Assembly: GCA_963783945.1 (NCBI GenBank)
Contig: CAWAPS010000030.1
Span: 71,484 to 135,483 of the forward strand
Direction: 5' to 3'
DNA from: CAWAPS01 sp963783945
GTDB lineage: Bacteria; Actinomycetota; Acidimicrobiia; Acidimicrobiales; Palsa-688
DNA: 64,000 nucleotides
Notes under the pieces: generated by a model
What the model saw: only the letters and a program-made list of their open reading frames with translations
Told to the model about the DNA's origin: nothing
Database searches by the model: none
Made by a program: the position numbers and the translations under genes
In this document: in pieces, positions 17,704 through 26,673 of the stretch
How positions within the stretch are numbered: position 1 is the stretch's first letter
Layout of the letters: each line of letters starts with the position of its first letter

Positions 17704-17796
17704 GAATTTCTCGGAGACTTTTTGGATTCTCGGTGTCAAATTGCACGTTAAACGTGCGAAATGCCTACGAGAACACAAAAGTTCTACGAGAAATTC
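17704..17796. repeat. 93-bp imperfect palindrome with a perfect 15-bp core
   Basis: Centred on base 17750, 35 of 46 position pairs are complementary. The core GCACGTTAAACGTGC (17743-17757) is perfect. Outside it, TTCTCG at 17708-17713 and 17727-17732 is mirrored exactly by CGAGAA at 17768-17773 and 17787-17792, each pair 19 bp apart. The outer arms GAATTTCTC / GAGAAATTC are also perfect. It could be a multi-site operator, a structured RNA or the remains of a small mobile element. Confidence 0.8.
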
Positions 17797-18010
17797 GTCA
17801 CATACGCATCTCAACTGGCCCGAAACCCCTGCCTCAGAAGCCGACGCTCGGCCGCCCGGCTCGGTTCGGCTCGGCTCGGCTCGGGCGAGATTTCGCGGCG
17901 CCCGCTCTCGCCGGGATCTCCCACCCCCTGCCCCACCCCGCTACCCCGCTCCCCTGAACGCTCCATCGCTCTCCTCGCCACCTCACCGCTCTCGCCGGCC
18001 GCCGGTCGCA

Positions 18011-18046
18011 TTGACCAGCCAGGCCGACCGGATACCCTGTTCGGCC
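18011..18046 (+). promoter_or_regulatory. Promoter of the RmlC-like gene (leaderless)
   Basis: TTGACC (18011-18016) and TACCCT (18033-18038) with a 16-nt spacer form a good promoter. ATG 18047 is 8 nt after the -10, so the transcript should begin at or next to the start codon. This fixes the start of the gene. Confidence 0.65.
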
Positions 18047-18598
18047 ATGCCGGCCATCGTCGAGTCGGATCGCATCGCCGGCGTATGGATCGTCGATCCT
18101 GATGCCCACGCGGACGGGAGGGGAAGGTTCTACGAGACGTACCGGCGGTCGTGGTTTCCCCAGGGAAGAGAGATGGTGCAGGGCAACCGCGCCGATCGGG
18201 CCGCCGGTGCGGTCGTGGGGCTTCACTACCACCTCCACCAGGCGGATTACTGGACGTGCCCGCGGGGTACGGCCCGTGTGGTCCTGCACGACCTGCGCTG
18301 CAGCTCTTCGACGGAAGGCGTCACGGAGGCACTGGAGATCAGCGGGGACAACTGCCGTGGCGTGTTCATCCCCCCCGGGGTGGCTCACGGCTTCGCGTCG
18401 CTCAGCGATCTGACGATCACGTACCTGGTCGATAGCTACTACAACCCCGACGACGAGCTCGGCGTGGCATGGGACGATCCCGACATCGGCGCCGAGTGGG
18501 GGGTGGCTGCTCCGATCCTGTCCGCCCGCGATCTCAGCAACCCCCGGCGAGGCGACATTCCCGCGGCTCGCCGACCCCACGCCGGCATGAGGCGGTGA
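18047..18598 (+). CDS. dTDP-4-dehydrorhamnose 3,5-epimerase (RmlC)-like protein
   Basis: The 183-aa cupin has GVWIVDPDAHADGRGRFYETYRRSWF, VVGLHYHLHQADYWTCPRGTARVVLHDLR, GVFIPPGVAHGFASLSD and YYNPDDELGVAWDDPDIGAEW. This is the RmlC order, including the catalytic-region His and the C-terminal W-x-D-P motif. The usual LHYQ segment is LHYHLHQADYW, so the substrate may differ from dTDP-4-keto-rhamnose. No rmlA, rmlB or rmlD is visible nearby, but GDP-mannose dehydratase is two genes downstream, pointing to deoxysugar synthesis. Confidence 0.85.
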   Translation: MPAIVESDRIAGVWIVDPDAHADGRGRFYETYRRSWFPQGREMVQGNRADRAAGAVVGLHYHLHQADYWTCPRGTARVVLHDLRCSSSTEGVTEALEISGDNCRGVFIPPGVAHGFASLSDLTITYLVDSYYNPDDELGVAWDDPDIGAEWGVAAPILSARDLSNPRRGDIPAARRPHAGMRR

Positions 18599-18632
18599 GA
18601 GCGCCCGATGGTGAGGCGGAGGTAGGACCGGC

Positions 18633-19244
18633 ATGGATCCCGAGCCCGGGGTAGCGGCGTTCGACTTTGACGGGACCCTCGTCAAAGGCGACAGTTTTCC
18701 GCGTTTCCTAGCGCACCTTCTCGGCCGCCGTCGGTTTGGCCTGCTCCTGCTGATGGCCCTCCCTGCGATGCTGTCGAGTTATCGGCTCTCAGGTCGAGAC
18801 GGGGCGAAGTCCGTGCTGCTCTCCCGGACTTTGGCCGGGTTGTCCGTGGATGCGGCCCGCACCGCAGCCGAGGAGTTCGCCCGGACCCTCGTGGCCAGGA
18901 TCCGTCCCGCCATGGCCGAGGTCATGGCCTGGCACGAGCGTCAGGGACATAAGCGGATTCTGGTGTCGGCATCTCTTGCCCTCTACCTCGAGCCTTTCGG
19001 CCAGCTGAAAGGCTTCGACGAAGTCATCGCTACCCGCCTGGAAGTCGACAGCGACGGACGGCTCACCGGCCGCATGGACGGACCGAACGTTCGTGCTGAA
19101 CAGAAGGCGATCATGCTGGCTGAGGCGTTGGCGCCCGATCGGGTCGAGATCTGGGCCTACGGAGACAGCGCCGGCGATGTTGAGATGCTCGCCATGGCCG
19201 ATCATCCGGTCTGGGCCGGCCGCCGCCTGCGCCGCCTCGGCTGA
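18633..19244 (+). CDS. HAD-IB family hydrolase (SerB-like phosphatase)
   Basis: The four HAD motifs are present: AAFDFDGTLVKGDSF (nucleophile Asp and acid/base Asp), ILVSASLALYLEPF (Ser), a Lys in AEQKAIM, and AYGDSAGDVEML (metal-binding Asp pair). Such proteins dephosphorylate phosphoserine or lipid/sugar phosphates. ATG 18633 follows GGAGGTAGGA. The end of the gene (GCGCCGCCTCGGCT) is imperfectly repeated about 75 bp further on, in the spacer before gmd. Confidence 0.85.
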   Translation: MDPEPGVAAFDFDGTLVKGDSFPRFLAHLLGRRRFGLLLLMALPAMLSSYRLSGRDGAKSVLLSRTLAGLSVDAARTAAEEFARTLVARIRPAMAEVMAWHERQGHKRILVSASLALYLEPFGQLKGFDEVIATRLEVDSDGRLTGRMDGPNVRAEQKAIMLAEALAPDRVEIWAYGDSAGDVEMLAMADHPVWAGRRLRRLG

Positions 19245-19410
19245 CTGTCCCCAGACCGATCCGGCCCGCCCCGCCTCCGCCGACTTCCCCAGACCGGCCC
19301 GCCTCTTGCGCCGCCTCGGCTCACGGCCCCGGACCCGGAGCCGGCACCACCCCACCGGCCTCCGGTCACCTTGACCGACTTGCCCGGGGTCGATCCGCCA
19401 CAATGGGCAA

Positions 19411-20376
19411 ATGGCTAAAACCGCGCTCATCACCGGCATTACCGGCCAGGACGGCTCCTACCTGGCCGAGCTGCTGCTCGACAAGGGATACGACGTGATC
19501 GGGTTGCATCGCCGGAGCAGCACGGTGACCTTCGAGCGCATCACCCATCTCATGGACCGGCTCACCCTGGTCGCCGCGGACCTTCTCGACGAGGCGTCGA
19601 TGATCAGGGTGCTCCGCGACCACCGGCCGGCCGAGGTGTACAACCTGGCGGCCCAGTCCTTCGTGCAGACATCGTTCGCCCAGCCGGTCCTCACCGGGGA
19701 GGTCACGGCTCTCGGCGTCACCCGCCTGCTTGACGCCATCCTGCTCGTCGACCCGTCGATCCGCTTCTACCAGGCCAGCTCCAGCGAGATGTTCGGCAAG
19801 GTGGTCGAGGTGCCACAGGCCGAGAACACTCCGTTCTATCCCCGCAGCCCGTATGGAGTGGCCAAGTTGTACGGCCATTGGATCACCGTCAACTATCGGG
19901 AGAGCTATCGCCTACACGCCAGTTCTGGCATCCTGTTCAATCACGAGAGCCCACGCCGGGGCCTGGAGTTCGTCACCCGGAAGGTGACCTTCAGCGCGGC
20001 GGCGATCAAGCTCGGCCTCCAGAAGAACGTCTCCCTCGGGAACCTCGAGTCCCAGCGGGACTGGGGGTTCGCGGCCGACTACGTCAACGCCATGTGGATG
20101 ATGCTCCAGCAGGACGAGCCTGGCGACTATGTCATCGCCACCGGCGTCACCCACCCCGTCCGGGAGCTGTGCCGGATCGCGTTCGATCAGGTCGGGCTCA
20201 ACTGGGAGGACCATGTGGTGATCGACCAGCAGTTCTTCCGCCCGGCCGAGGTCGATCTGTTGATCGGTGATTCGACCAAGGCCCGGGAGCAGCTCGGCTG
20301 GAAGCCCGAGATGGGGTTCGATGAGCTGGTGCGCACCATGGTTGACGCCGACCTGGTAGGGCTCCGCAAAGGCTAG
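19411..20376 (+). CDS. gmd: GDP-mannose 4,6-dehydratase
   Basis: An extended short-chain dehydrogenase: the Rossmann motif GITGQDGSYLAELLLDKGYDV followed by GLHRRSS for NADP binding, QASSSEMFGK (catalytic Ser-Glu) and YPRSPYGVAKLYGHW (Tyr-x3-Lys). NHESPRRGLEFVTRKVT and the C-terminal EVDLLIGDSTKAREQLGWKP are diagnostic of Gmd. It converts GDP-mannose to GDP-4-keto-6-deoxymannose, precursor of GDP-rhamnose or GDP-fucose for surface glycans. A CACAAT hexamer (19399-19404) lies 6 nt before ATG 19411, suggesting a leaderless start. Confidence 0.95.
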   Translation: MAKTALITGITGQDGSYLAELLLDKGYDVIGLHRRSSTVTFERITHLMDRLTLVAADLLDEASMIRVLRDHRPAEVYNLAAQSFVQTSFAQPVLTGEVTALGVTRLLDAILLVDPSIRFYQASSSEMFGKVVEVPQAENTPFYPRSPYGVAKLYGHWITVNYRESYRLHASSGILFNHESPRRGLEFVTRKVTFSAAAIKLGLQKNVSLGNLESQRDWGFAADYVNAMWMMLQQDEPGDYVIATGVTHPVRELCRIAFDQVGLNWEDHVVIDQQFFRPAEVDLLIGDSTKAREQLGWKPEMGFDELVRTMVDADLVGLRKG

Positions 20377-20460
20377 CCGGGGCTTGGGCCGGACGCCCGC
20401 CCCGCCCCCACTCAGGACGCCCCGCCCCGCCCCCTCAGGACGTCCCGCTTCCACCCCCGG

Positions 20461-22422
20461 TCAGCCCGCCACGGAGATTCCGATGGCCCGCCCCGACCAT
20501 CCAGCGATGGTGGTAGCCGGATCACCCAGATAGGTCGCATTGCCGAACGCGTAGGCCCGACCACTGGCCCCGACCATCACATAGCCTCGACCATTCGGCG
20601 TAGGGGTGACCGCGGTGATCGTGTCGGTCTGACCGGTGCCGGGCAGGGACCCGGCGAAGTGGGCGTCTCCGAAAGTGAAGATCCCACCATCCCGGCCCAC
20701 CAGCCAGTACCCCTTCCCGTCGCCGGTTCTCACCATGGCGACGATGGGCTGGGCCAGCCGTACACGCCCGGTCGACCCGTAGAACCGGGCGTCGCCAAAG
20801 GTGAAGATCCCACCGTCGGAAGCCACCAGCCAGTACCCCTTCCCATCGGGGGTGCGGGCCATGCCGACGATGGGCCGGGCCAGCCGTACATGCCCGGTCG
20901 ACCCGTAGAAGCGGGCGTCGCCAAAGGTGAAGATCCCACCGTCGGAAGCCACCAGCCAGTACCCCTTCCCATCGGCCGTGGGTACCATGCCCACGACTGG
21001 CCGGTTCAGCCGGATGGCTCCTGTCGACCCGTAGAACCGGGCGTCGCCAAAGCTGAAGATCCCGCCATCGGACGCGATCAGCCAGTAGCCGCCGGCGTCG
21101 GGCGTCGGGGCCAGAGCCAGGACCGGAGCATTGAGGGGGTGACCGGCCATGGACCCGAACGACCGGGCGGAACCAAACGGGTACACCGTTCCGTTCGACG
21201 CCACGATCAGGTAGCCCCCGTCGCTGCCGGCCGGAACGCTGAGATTGGTGATGGCGAACCAATCCGACTTGAGCCCCAGGGCGCCGGCGAACTCGGTTCC
21301 CGAGATAGCGACCCGCCCGCGGGTGCCGGCGAGGACCATCTGGGTTACCCGCCCACCGAGGTCGCCGAGGCCGTTTCGGCCGGTGACCGCGATCGATTGC
21401 AGCACACCGACGGAGGGGAAAGCGATTTGGACTGAGCTCGTCTCCACCCTCGTGGTCCAGTCGTGGTTGGGGTTCGAGGGGGTGGCGTCGCCGGCGTCCA
21501 CGACCGCCGGAAAGGCCCCGCCGGCGGTGTATCCGCCCGTGGAGGACGAGAACTCGGCCAGCGCGACCTTGGTGCGGCTACCGCATGCCGTGTCGCTCCC
21601 GCATTCGAGAACCTGCCGGCCGGTCGCCACGACGGCGGCGTTGCTCTGCTGGTAAAAGGTCTCCGTTTCCGGGCCGTACTGGGTCGGGTCGCCGCCGTAC
21701 ACCTGGCAAGAAGTGGTGTCGCAGACAGCCGCGTGGCTCGACAGGTAGGCGATGGCGTACGAGCGGGCGGCGACCGCTTGGGCCTCGAGGGCGGCCGCCG
21801 GCCAGCTGGCCGGCGACTCCCGCGGCACGACCCCCTCGACGTACTGCAGTATGGGCACCGCGTTGATCGCGTTCCCGGTGGACGCCTGGAGGACGATCGA
21901 CCCGGCGAACCGGCGCTGCCGGCCGGCCCAGCTCAGAGGCGGCGAGGCACTCGCCGGCTCGCTGGCTATGACATCGACGGGCGTGGTGGAAGTGGCGCTG
22001 GCTGTGGCCGTGACGGTCGCGTTCCTCGTCCCCCATCTGACCGTGTCAGGGCTCCGAACCGCGACTCCGTTGACCCGCAGCTGACCACCGGCTGGGGCGG
22101 AGAAGGTCACCGATGTGTACGGATCCAGCTCGACGATGTTCACCGGGACGGTCGACACTGCCGTCTGGGCCAGGACGGTGCCGCCGTAGTAGTGGGCCAG
22201 GATGGATTTGTCGCTCCAGTTGTAAGGGGCCCGGGCGTAGCCGAGGGCGCCGTACTGGCCCATCCCGCGGCCGTGGCCCCATCCGTGCCCGACCAGGGTG
22301 AGCGTGGCGGGAAGGCTGGAAGCCGAGGCCGGCGGCACCGGGTCCGGTGAACCAGGCAGCGGTGCCGAGAAGAGAACCGCCAGCACAATGGCAGCGCTCA
22401 GTCCGGTTAGCAGTCTTCGCAC
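20461..22422 (-). CDS. Secreted SpoIID/LytB-domain protein with C-terminal 42-residue modules
   Basis: A signal peptide (LLTGLSAAIVLAVLFSAPLPG) precedes a SpoIID-type domain: LVGHGWGHGRGMGQYGALGYA, YVEGVVPRESPASWPAAALEAQAVAARSYA and SSSTGGYTAGG carry the conserved residues of SpoIID peptidoglycan lytic transglycosylase-like domains. From about residue 395 the protein is a string of 42-residue modules (GGYWLIASDGGIFSFGDARFYGSTG and variants), likely beta-propeller blades on the cell surface. GTG 22422 follows AGGAGG. The same modules occur in the next gene and at 36.4-37.1 kb. Convergent with gmd. Confidence 0.85.
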   Translation of the reverse strand: MRRLLTGLSAAIVLAVLFSAPLPGSPDPVPPASASSLPATLTLVGHGWGHGRGMGQYGALGYARAPYNWSDKSILAHYYGGTVLAQTAVSTVPVNIVELDPYTSVTFSAPAGGQLRVNGVAVRSPDTVRWGTRNATVTATASATSTTPVDVIASEPASASPPLSWAGRQRRFAGSIVLQASTGNAINAVPILQYVEGVVPRESPASWPAAALEAQAVAARSYAIAYLSSHAAVCDTTSCQVYGGDPTQYGPETETFYQQSNAAVVATGRQVLECGSDTACGSRTKVALAEFSSSTGGYTAGGAFPAVVDAGDATPSNPNHDWTTRVETSSVQIAFPSVGVLQSIAVTGRNGLGDLGGRVTQMVLAGTRGRVAISGTEFAGALGLKSDWFAITNLSVPAGSDGGYLIVASNGTVYPFGSARSFGSMAGHPLNAPVLALAPTPDAGGYWLIASDGGIFSFGDARFYGSTGAIRLNRPVVGMVPTADGKGYWLVASDGGIFTFGDARFYGSTGHVRLARPIVGMARTPDGKGYWLVASDGGIFTFGDARFYGSTGRVRLAQPIVAMVRTGDGKGYWLVGRDGGIFTFGDAHFAGSLPGTGQTDTITAVTPTPNGRGYVMVGASGRAYAFGNATYLGDPATTIAGWSGRAIGISVAG

Positions 22423-22700
22423 GTGGAGGGGCCTCCTGTCCTCCGAGCCCCGCCCGCAGTCAGGTTAGAGGATGGGCCCCAGGGAAGAAAACCCGAGGTC
22501 CTCCGGGAGCCGGGTGGCGATCGCCGAAGGGCTGGGTCGAAAGCAGGCCGCGGTGGGCCCTGCAGCAGTCATCCGCAACCGCCAGGCGGTCGTCCGCCGC
22601 GGCTGATCGGCTCGCCCGACCCGGAACCCAATCGCCCCCGAACCTAATAGTTGGTCGCCCCCGACGGTCGCACGCAGGCGCTCCCGACCCCACCCGCTCC

Positions 22701-24774
22701 TCAGGAGGTCAGGCCGACCACCGGCGCCGGTATGCGCACCCCGCCCGTCGGACCCGAGAAACCTGGCATCGCCGAACGAGAACAGCCCACCATCAGACGC
22801 CACCAACCAATACCCCTTACCATCCGGCGTCGACGCCATCCCCACCACCGGCTTCACCAACCGCACCCCGCCCGTCGACCCAAAAAACCGGGCATCGCCG
22901 AACGAGAACACCCCACCATCAGACGCCACCAACCAATACCCCTTACCATCCGGCGTCGACGCCATCCCCACCACCGGCTTCACCAACCGCACCCCGCCCG
23001 TCGACCCAAAAAACCGGGCATCGCCAAACGAGAACACCCCACCATCAGACGCCACCAACCAATACCCCTTACCATCCGGCGTCGACGCCATCCCCACCAC
23101 CGGCTTCACCAACCGCACCCCGCCCGTCGACCCAAAAAACCGGGCATCGCCAAACGAGAACACCCCACCATCAGACGCCACCAACCAATACCCCTTACCA
23201 TCCGGCGTCGACGCCATCCCCACCACCGGCTTCACCAACCGCACCCCGCCCGTCGACCCAAAAAACCCGGCGTCGCCGAACGAGAACACCCCACCATCAG
23301 ACGCCGACAGCCAGTAGCCGAGCCCATTGCTGCGAAGCGTTATACCAACCACCGGCTTGGCCAGCCTCGTACCGGCCAGGTCGCCTAACTCGGCGACCTG
23401 GCCGAACGAGTAGACGCTTCCGTCGGACCCGACGATGTCATACCCGTCAAAGAGGTGCGGGGGCTTGGCCTCGGCTGCCAGCGCGGCCGGCACGTCGAGC
23501 ACTCCCCCGGCGATCTTGTGCCCGCCGGCGGTCGGCCGAGCTGTCGCTTCGAGCAACTCGACAATTTGCGGCCCGCTCAGCTGCGGGTCGTGAGCGATCA
23601 TCAGTGCAGCCGCGGCCGACACCTGCGGAGCAGCCATCGACGTCCCGTCTTCCACGTGGTACAGCTCCGAAGCGCTGTTCCAGGTGGAGATGATGTCGAG
23701 CCCGGGGGCGGCGATGTTGGCCGCCGAACCCCACTGAGAGAACGATTGGACGTTGCCGGCGTTGTCGGTGGCCGCAACGGACAGCACTCCCGGATAGGAC
23801 GCCGGGTAGGTCGGAGAGTTGAACCCGTCGTTGCCCGCCGCCGCCACCACCACGACGTTGTGAGCGATGGCATACTCCACGGCCGCCTGCTCGTCCGGAT
23901 CAGGGCCGCAGTTGGTCGGGTCGGCCTGGCAGCTGAAGTTGGCCAAGGACATGTTGATGACCCGGTCTCCGGCGGCGACGGCATCGTAGATCGCGGTCGC
24001 CAGATCAGCGGTGTTCCCGGAGCCGGTGGAGTCGAGAACCTTGTACTCGTCGACCTTGACCGCCCACCCCAGGCTGGCTATGCCGATTCCGTTGTCGGTA
24101 TCGGCAGCGACTATGCCCGTCACATGGGTGCCGTGACCGAGGCCGTCGCCTGAACCGGCGCAGAGGGGGTCATCAACCATACAGATGTTGTGCTGGGCCA
24201 CGATCTTGCCTTGCAGATCGGGGTGGGCGGCATACACGCCGCTGTCCAGCACGGCGACCTTCACCCCTGCGCCGTGGGTAAACGCCCACGCCTGAGGAGC
24301 CCCGATCGCCTTGAGATAGGCCTGGTTCCAGATGCCCGTGTCACCGAAGTCGTCAGAAGCCTGGCAGCCGGACACGTAGCAGGGGTCATCAGGTGTCGCC
24401 GCGGCGTGGACCGGCTGCGCCACCGACGCACTGCTGACCGCCGGGTCAGAACGGAGGTTGGCCAGGAGGGACGGGACCTGGCCCTCCGGGACCTGCATCA
24501 CGACTCGGTCACCCGGCGCCGATACGTGCTTGCCGGCGGGGGTCATGCCGAGCACTCCCGCCGCGCTCACCGATCCGTTCGCCATCTGCGCCACGACCGT
24601 CTGGTCCGGCCCGCTGTTCACAGACGCCGACGCCCCGCTCGCCGACGCCCCGCTCCCTGACGCCGCGCTCGCCGACGGCGGGCTCGCCGCCACCAGGAAC
24701 CCGAGGAGGGTCAACGTGCTCGCCGCGGCAAGCGCAACCCGCCTGCAGCGCCTGGGCAGGAGGTCGTGCGCCAT
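22701..24774 (-). CDS. Secreted subtilisin-type (S8) serine protease with 42-residue modules, frameshifted at the 3' end
   Basis: After a signal peptide comes a propeptide, then a peptidase S8 domain: Asp in VKVAVLDSGVYAAHPDL, His in GLGHGTHVTGIVA, oxyanion Asn in VVVAAAGNDGFN and Ser in EDGTSMAAPQVSAAAAL. Five near-identical 42-residue modules follow. In the last module an extra G at 22750-22751 (plus strand), absent from the other copies, shifts the frame. Removing it yields GGVRIPAPVVGLTS and a stop at 22701-22703. As sequenced, the frame runs on through unrelated residues to 22465. TAGGGT at 24784-24789, 9 nt before ATG 24774, indicates a leaderless mRNA. Confidence 0.9.
22755..23270 (-). 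repeat. Tandem 126-bp repeats inside the S8 protease gene
   Basis: About four copies of a 126-bp unit, in frame, encoding modules built on KGYWLVASDGGVFSFGDA. The copies are nearly identical at the DNA level, including synonymous positions, which points to recent duplication or gene conversion. Their codon use (runs such as CAAAAAAC) is more AT-rich than the surrounding gene. Confidence 0.85.
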
Positions 24775-24836
24775 AGCCCGATCACCCTAATGGCCGGGAC
24801 GGACGCCGCAGTCGCGCCCTGCTACGGTCCCCCGCC
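24775..24836. promoter_or_regulatory. Back-to-back leaderless promoters
   Basis: The 62-bp gap between the divergent protease and glycosyltransferase genes holds two -10 hexamers. TAGGGT on the minus strand (24784-24789) lies 9 nt before the protease ATG. TACGGT on the plus strand (24823-24828) lies 8 nt before the glycosyltransferase GTG. Neither gene has a Shine-Dalgarno at the normal distance. Confidence 0.6.
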
Positions 24837-26042
24837 GTGCCCGGGCATGTCGCCTTCGTTCCCCCCCGCTTCGGCGATCAGGTCGTAGGAGGGTCTGAGG
24901 CCGTGGTAAGGGAGATCGCCACCGGGCTCGCCGGCCGAGGTTGGGACGTCGAGGTTCTCACGACCTGCGCCGTCAACCATTACACCTGGGCCAACGACCT
25001 GCCAGAGGGGGAAACGCTCGAGGACGGAGTGACGGTTCGCCGCTTCCCGACCATCTCTCACTCGTCGCTTCGCGGCTTGCGGGCCCAGCGCTCCATTCAA
25101 CAGGGAGTCGTCCCGCCGGTCGACGACCAGTGGACCTGGGTGAGCTGGCGCTTCACCGTTCCCGGCCTCTTTCATCATCTGCTGCGCCACGGAGCGGCCT
25201 ACGACGCTGTGGTGTTCTCGCCTTATCTGTTCTGGACGACCACCGCTTGCTTGTCGACCGTGCCTGGCAAAGCCGTGGTCATGCCGTGCCTGCACGACGA
25301 GACCTACGCCCGGCTCGACGTGGTGCGACCGGTGCTCGCCCAACCGACCTCGGTGTGGTTCCTGTCGGAGCCCGAGCACCAGCTGGCTCACACGCTCGGG
25401 CCGGTGACCCCTGAGCACACCGTGACCGGGGCCGGCATCACCGTTCCTTCCGGGTACGACCCGGAGGCGTTCCGCGCTCGCTACGGCCTGCGACGGCCTT
25501 TCGTGTTGTATGCCGGCCGGCGCGAGCGGGACAAGGGCTGGGACTGGCTGCTCCAGGCATTCGGCGAGGCCACGCAGCACGGCGCGAGCGACGTCGACCT
25601 GGTGAGCATTGGCGTGGGCGAGGTCGAGGTGCCGGCCGAGCTGTCCGGCCGGGTGATCGACCTCGGATTTCTGCCTGACAACACCCGCAACGACGCCTTC
25701 GCCGCCGCCCTGGCCTACGTGCAACCCAGTCGCATGGAGAGCTTCTCGCGCACGATCATGGAGGCCTGGCTGGCCGGCACTCCGGTGCTGGCGATAGACG
25801 GGAGCCAGGTGGTCGCCTGGCACTGCGAGCGTTCCGGCGCCGGCTTCACCTTCGCCGACGGCCGGGAGCTCGGCCGCCACATCGCCTCTCTGACCTCGGA
25901 TGTGGAAGCCGGGCCTCGCCTGAGCGAGAGGGGTCGCCGGTACGTGCTCGAAAACTACAGCTGGCCGGTGGTCCTCGACCGGATGGAGGCCGACCTGGAC
26001 AGAGTGGCATCCGGTGACGCAGACGCGAGCGCCGGCCTTTGA
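24837..26042 (+). CDS. Glycosyltransferase, GT4-like (GT-B fold)
   Basis: The start GTG lies 8 nt after TACGGT. The N-terminal Rossmann half begins HVAFVPPRFGDQVVGGSEAVVREIATGLAGRGWDVEVLTTCA. The C-terminal half has RRPFVLYAGRRERDKGWDWLLQAF and the donor-binding region VQPSRMESFSRTIMEAWLAGTPVLAIDGS, typical of GT4. It closely resembles the minus-strand glycosyltransferase at 27657-28871 (shared VVGGSE / VIGGTE start and FTTCA). Probably transfers a hexose in glycan assembly; donor unknown. Confidence 0.9.
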   Translation: MPGHVAFVPPRFGDQVVGGSEAVVREIATGLAGRGWDVEVLTTCAVNHYTWANDLPEGETLEDGVTVRRFPTISHSSLRGLRAQRSIQQGVVPPVDDQWTWVSWRFTVPGLFHHLLRHGAAYDAVVFSPYLFWTTTACLSTVPGKAVVMPCLHDETYARLDVVRPVLAQPTSVWFLSEPEHQLAHTLGPVTPEHTVTGAGITVPSGYDPEAFRARYGLRRPFVLYAGRRERDKGWDWLLQAFGEATQHGASDVDLVSIGVGEVEVPAELSGRVIDLGFLPDNTRNDAFAAALAYVQPSRMESFSRTIMEAWLAGTPVLAIDGSQVVAWHCERSGAGFTFADGRELGRHIASLTSDVEAGPRLSERGRRYVLENYSWPVVLDRMEADLDRVASGDADASAGL

Positions 26043-26650
26043 ACCGGGCTGATCGACTGCTGGTGGTCGGCAGCTACCCGCCCGTACCGCTGGCCGCCGC
26101 TGACGCGTCCGTGGCAGAGGTGCGCAGGGGATGGGACGCCGGCTATCAGGTCACCGTCGTGTCGCCCCGTTTGAGCGCGGCCGACCTCATGGTCCCGGTC
26201 GCCGGACCCCTTGCCGGTCACCGGTTGAAGAACGTCCAGCGGCACACCTCGTCCAACCGGATTTCCCTCGTGGTGGAGCCGGGCTTTCCCGTGCCGGCGG
26301 GTCCCGGGGTCCTTCAGTGGATCACCGTCCTCGGCCTGGCCCGGGCCTTGAAGGCATTCGATCACGTGACCCTGGTAAGAGTGGGCTCCGCCGGCCTTTC
26401 CTCCCGCGCCGACGCCGCTCTGGCCGCCGCCGCGGACGTCGTCACGCACCGGGTGGTGGACCAACCGGCGAGCCCCCGTTCGGACGCCAGGGTGACCCCC
26501 CTCGGGCCCTCGGAGACCGGTCCTCTGGATCGCAGCCGGCAGATGACCGCCGCTGTCGCCAGGAGGCTTCTAGGCCGGCACTACGCCGGCCTGAGGACGG
26601 CACTGGCCCGGGCCGAGCAGCGTGTCCGGACGGTCCTTCGCACCCCGTAG
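26039..26650 (+). CDS. Hypothetical protein, glycosyltransferase N-domain-like
   Basis: Starts at TTG 26039, overlapping the stop of the preceding glycosyltransferase (TTGA), so translation is probably coupled. The 203-aa product opens ADRLLVVGSYPPVPLAAADASVAEVRRGWDAGYQVTVVSPR, which looks like the first Rossmann half of a GT-B enzyme, but no donor-binding half follows. It may be a truncated glycosyltransferase or a partner of the preceding enzyme. Its C-terminus is Arg-rich. Confidence 0.6.
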   Translation: MNRADRLLVVGSYPPVPLAAADASVAEVRRGWDAGYQVTVVSPRLSAADLMVPVAGPLAGHRLKNVQRHTSSNRISLVVEPGFPVPAGPGVLQWITVLGLARALKAFDHVTLVRVGSAGLSSRADAALAAAADVVTHRVVDQPASPRSDARVTPLGPSETGPLDRSRQMTAAVARRLLGRHYAGLRTALARAEQRVRTVLRTP

Positions 26651-26673
26651 CCTGATCGAGGCCGGCCCGCCGT

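Larger units (their letters stand above)
17484..18046. other. 563-bp intergenic region with a large palindrome and a short CGGCT repeat
   Basis: No convincing gene. The first 200 bp are GC-rich. Then comes an AT-richer block (about 17690-17820) unlike its surroundings, containing the 93-bp imperfect palindrome annotated separately. A run of CGGCT units lies near 17857-17886. The region ends in the promoter of the RmlC-like gene. A long ORF covering all of it in frame with the downstream gene reads as low-complexity arginine-rich sequence and I reject it. Confidence 0.6.

Noticed and set aside
17704..17796. Integron attC site or intrinsic terminator as explanation of the palindrome
   Set aside because: No RYYYAAC/GTTRRRY core sites, no integrase or cassette genes nearby, and no poly-U tract after the hairpin.
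17378..18046. N-terminal extension of the RmlC-like ORF
   Set aside because: Low-complexity residues over the palindrome region; a promoter and leaderless ATG at 18047 explain the start better.
22755..23270. Regular repeats that might be a CRISPR array
   Set aside because: The units are 126 bp without unique spacers and are in-frame protein modules; no cas genes are present.
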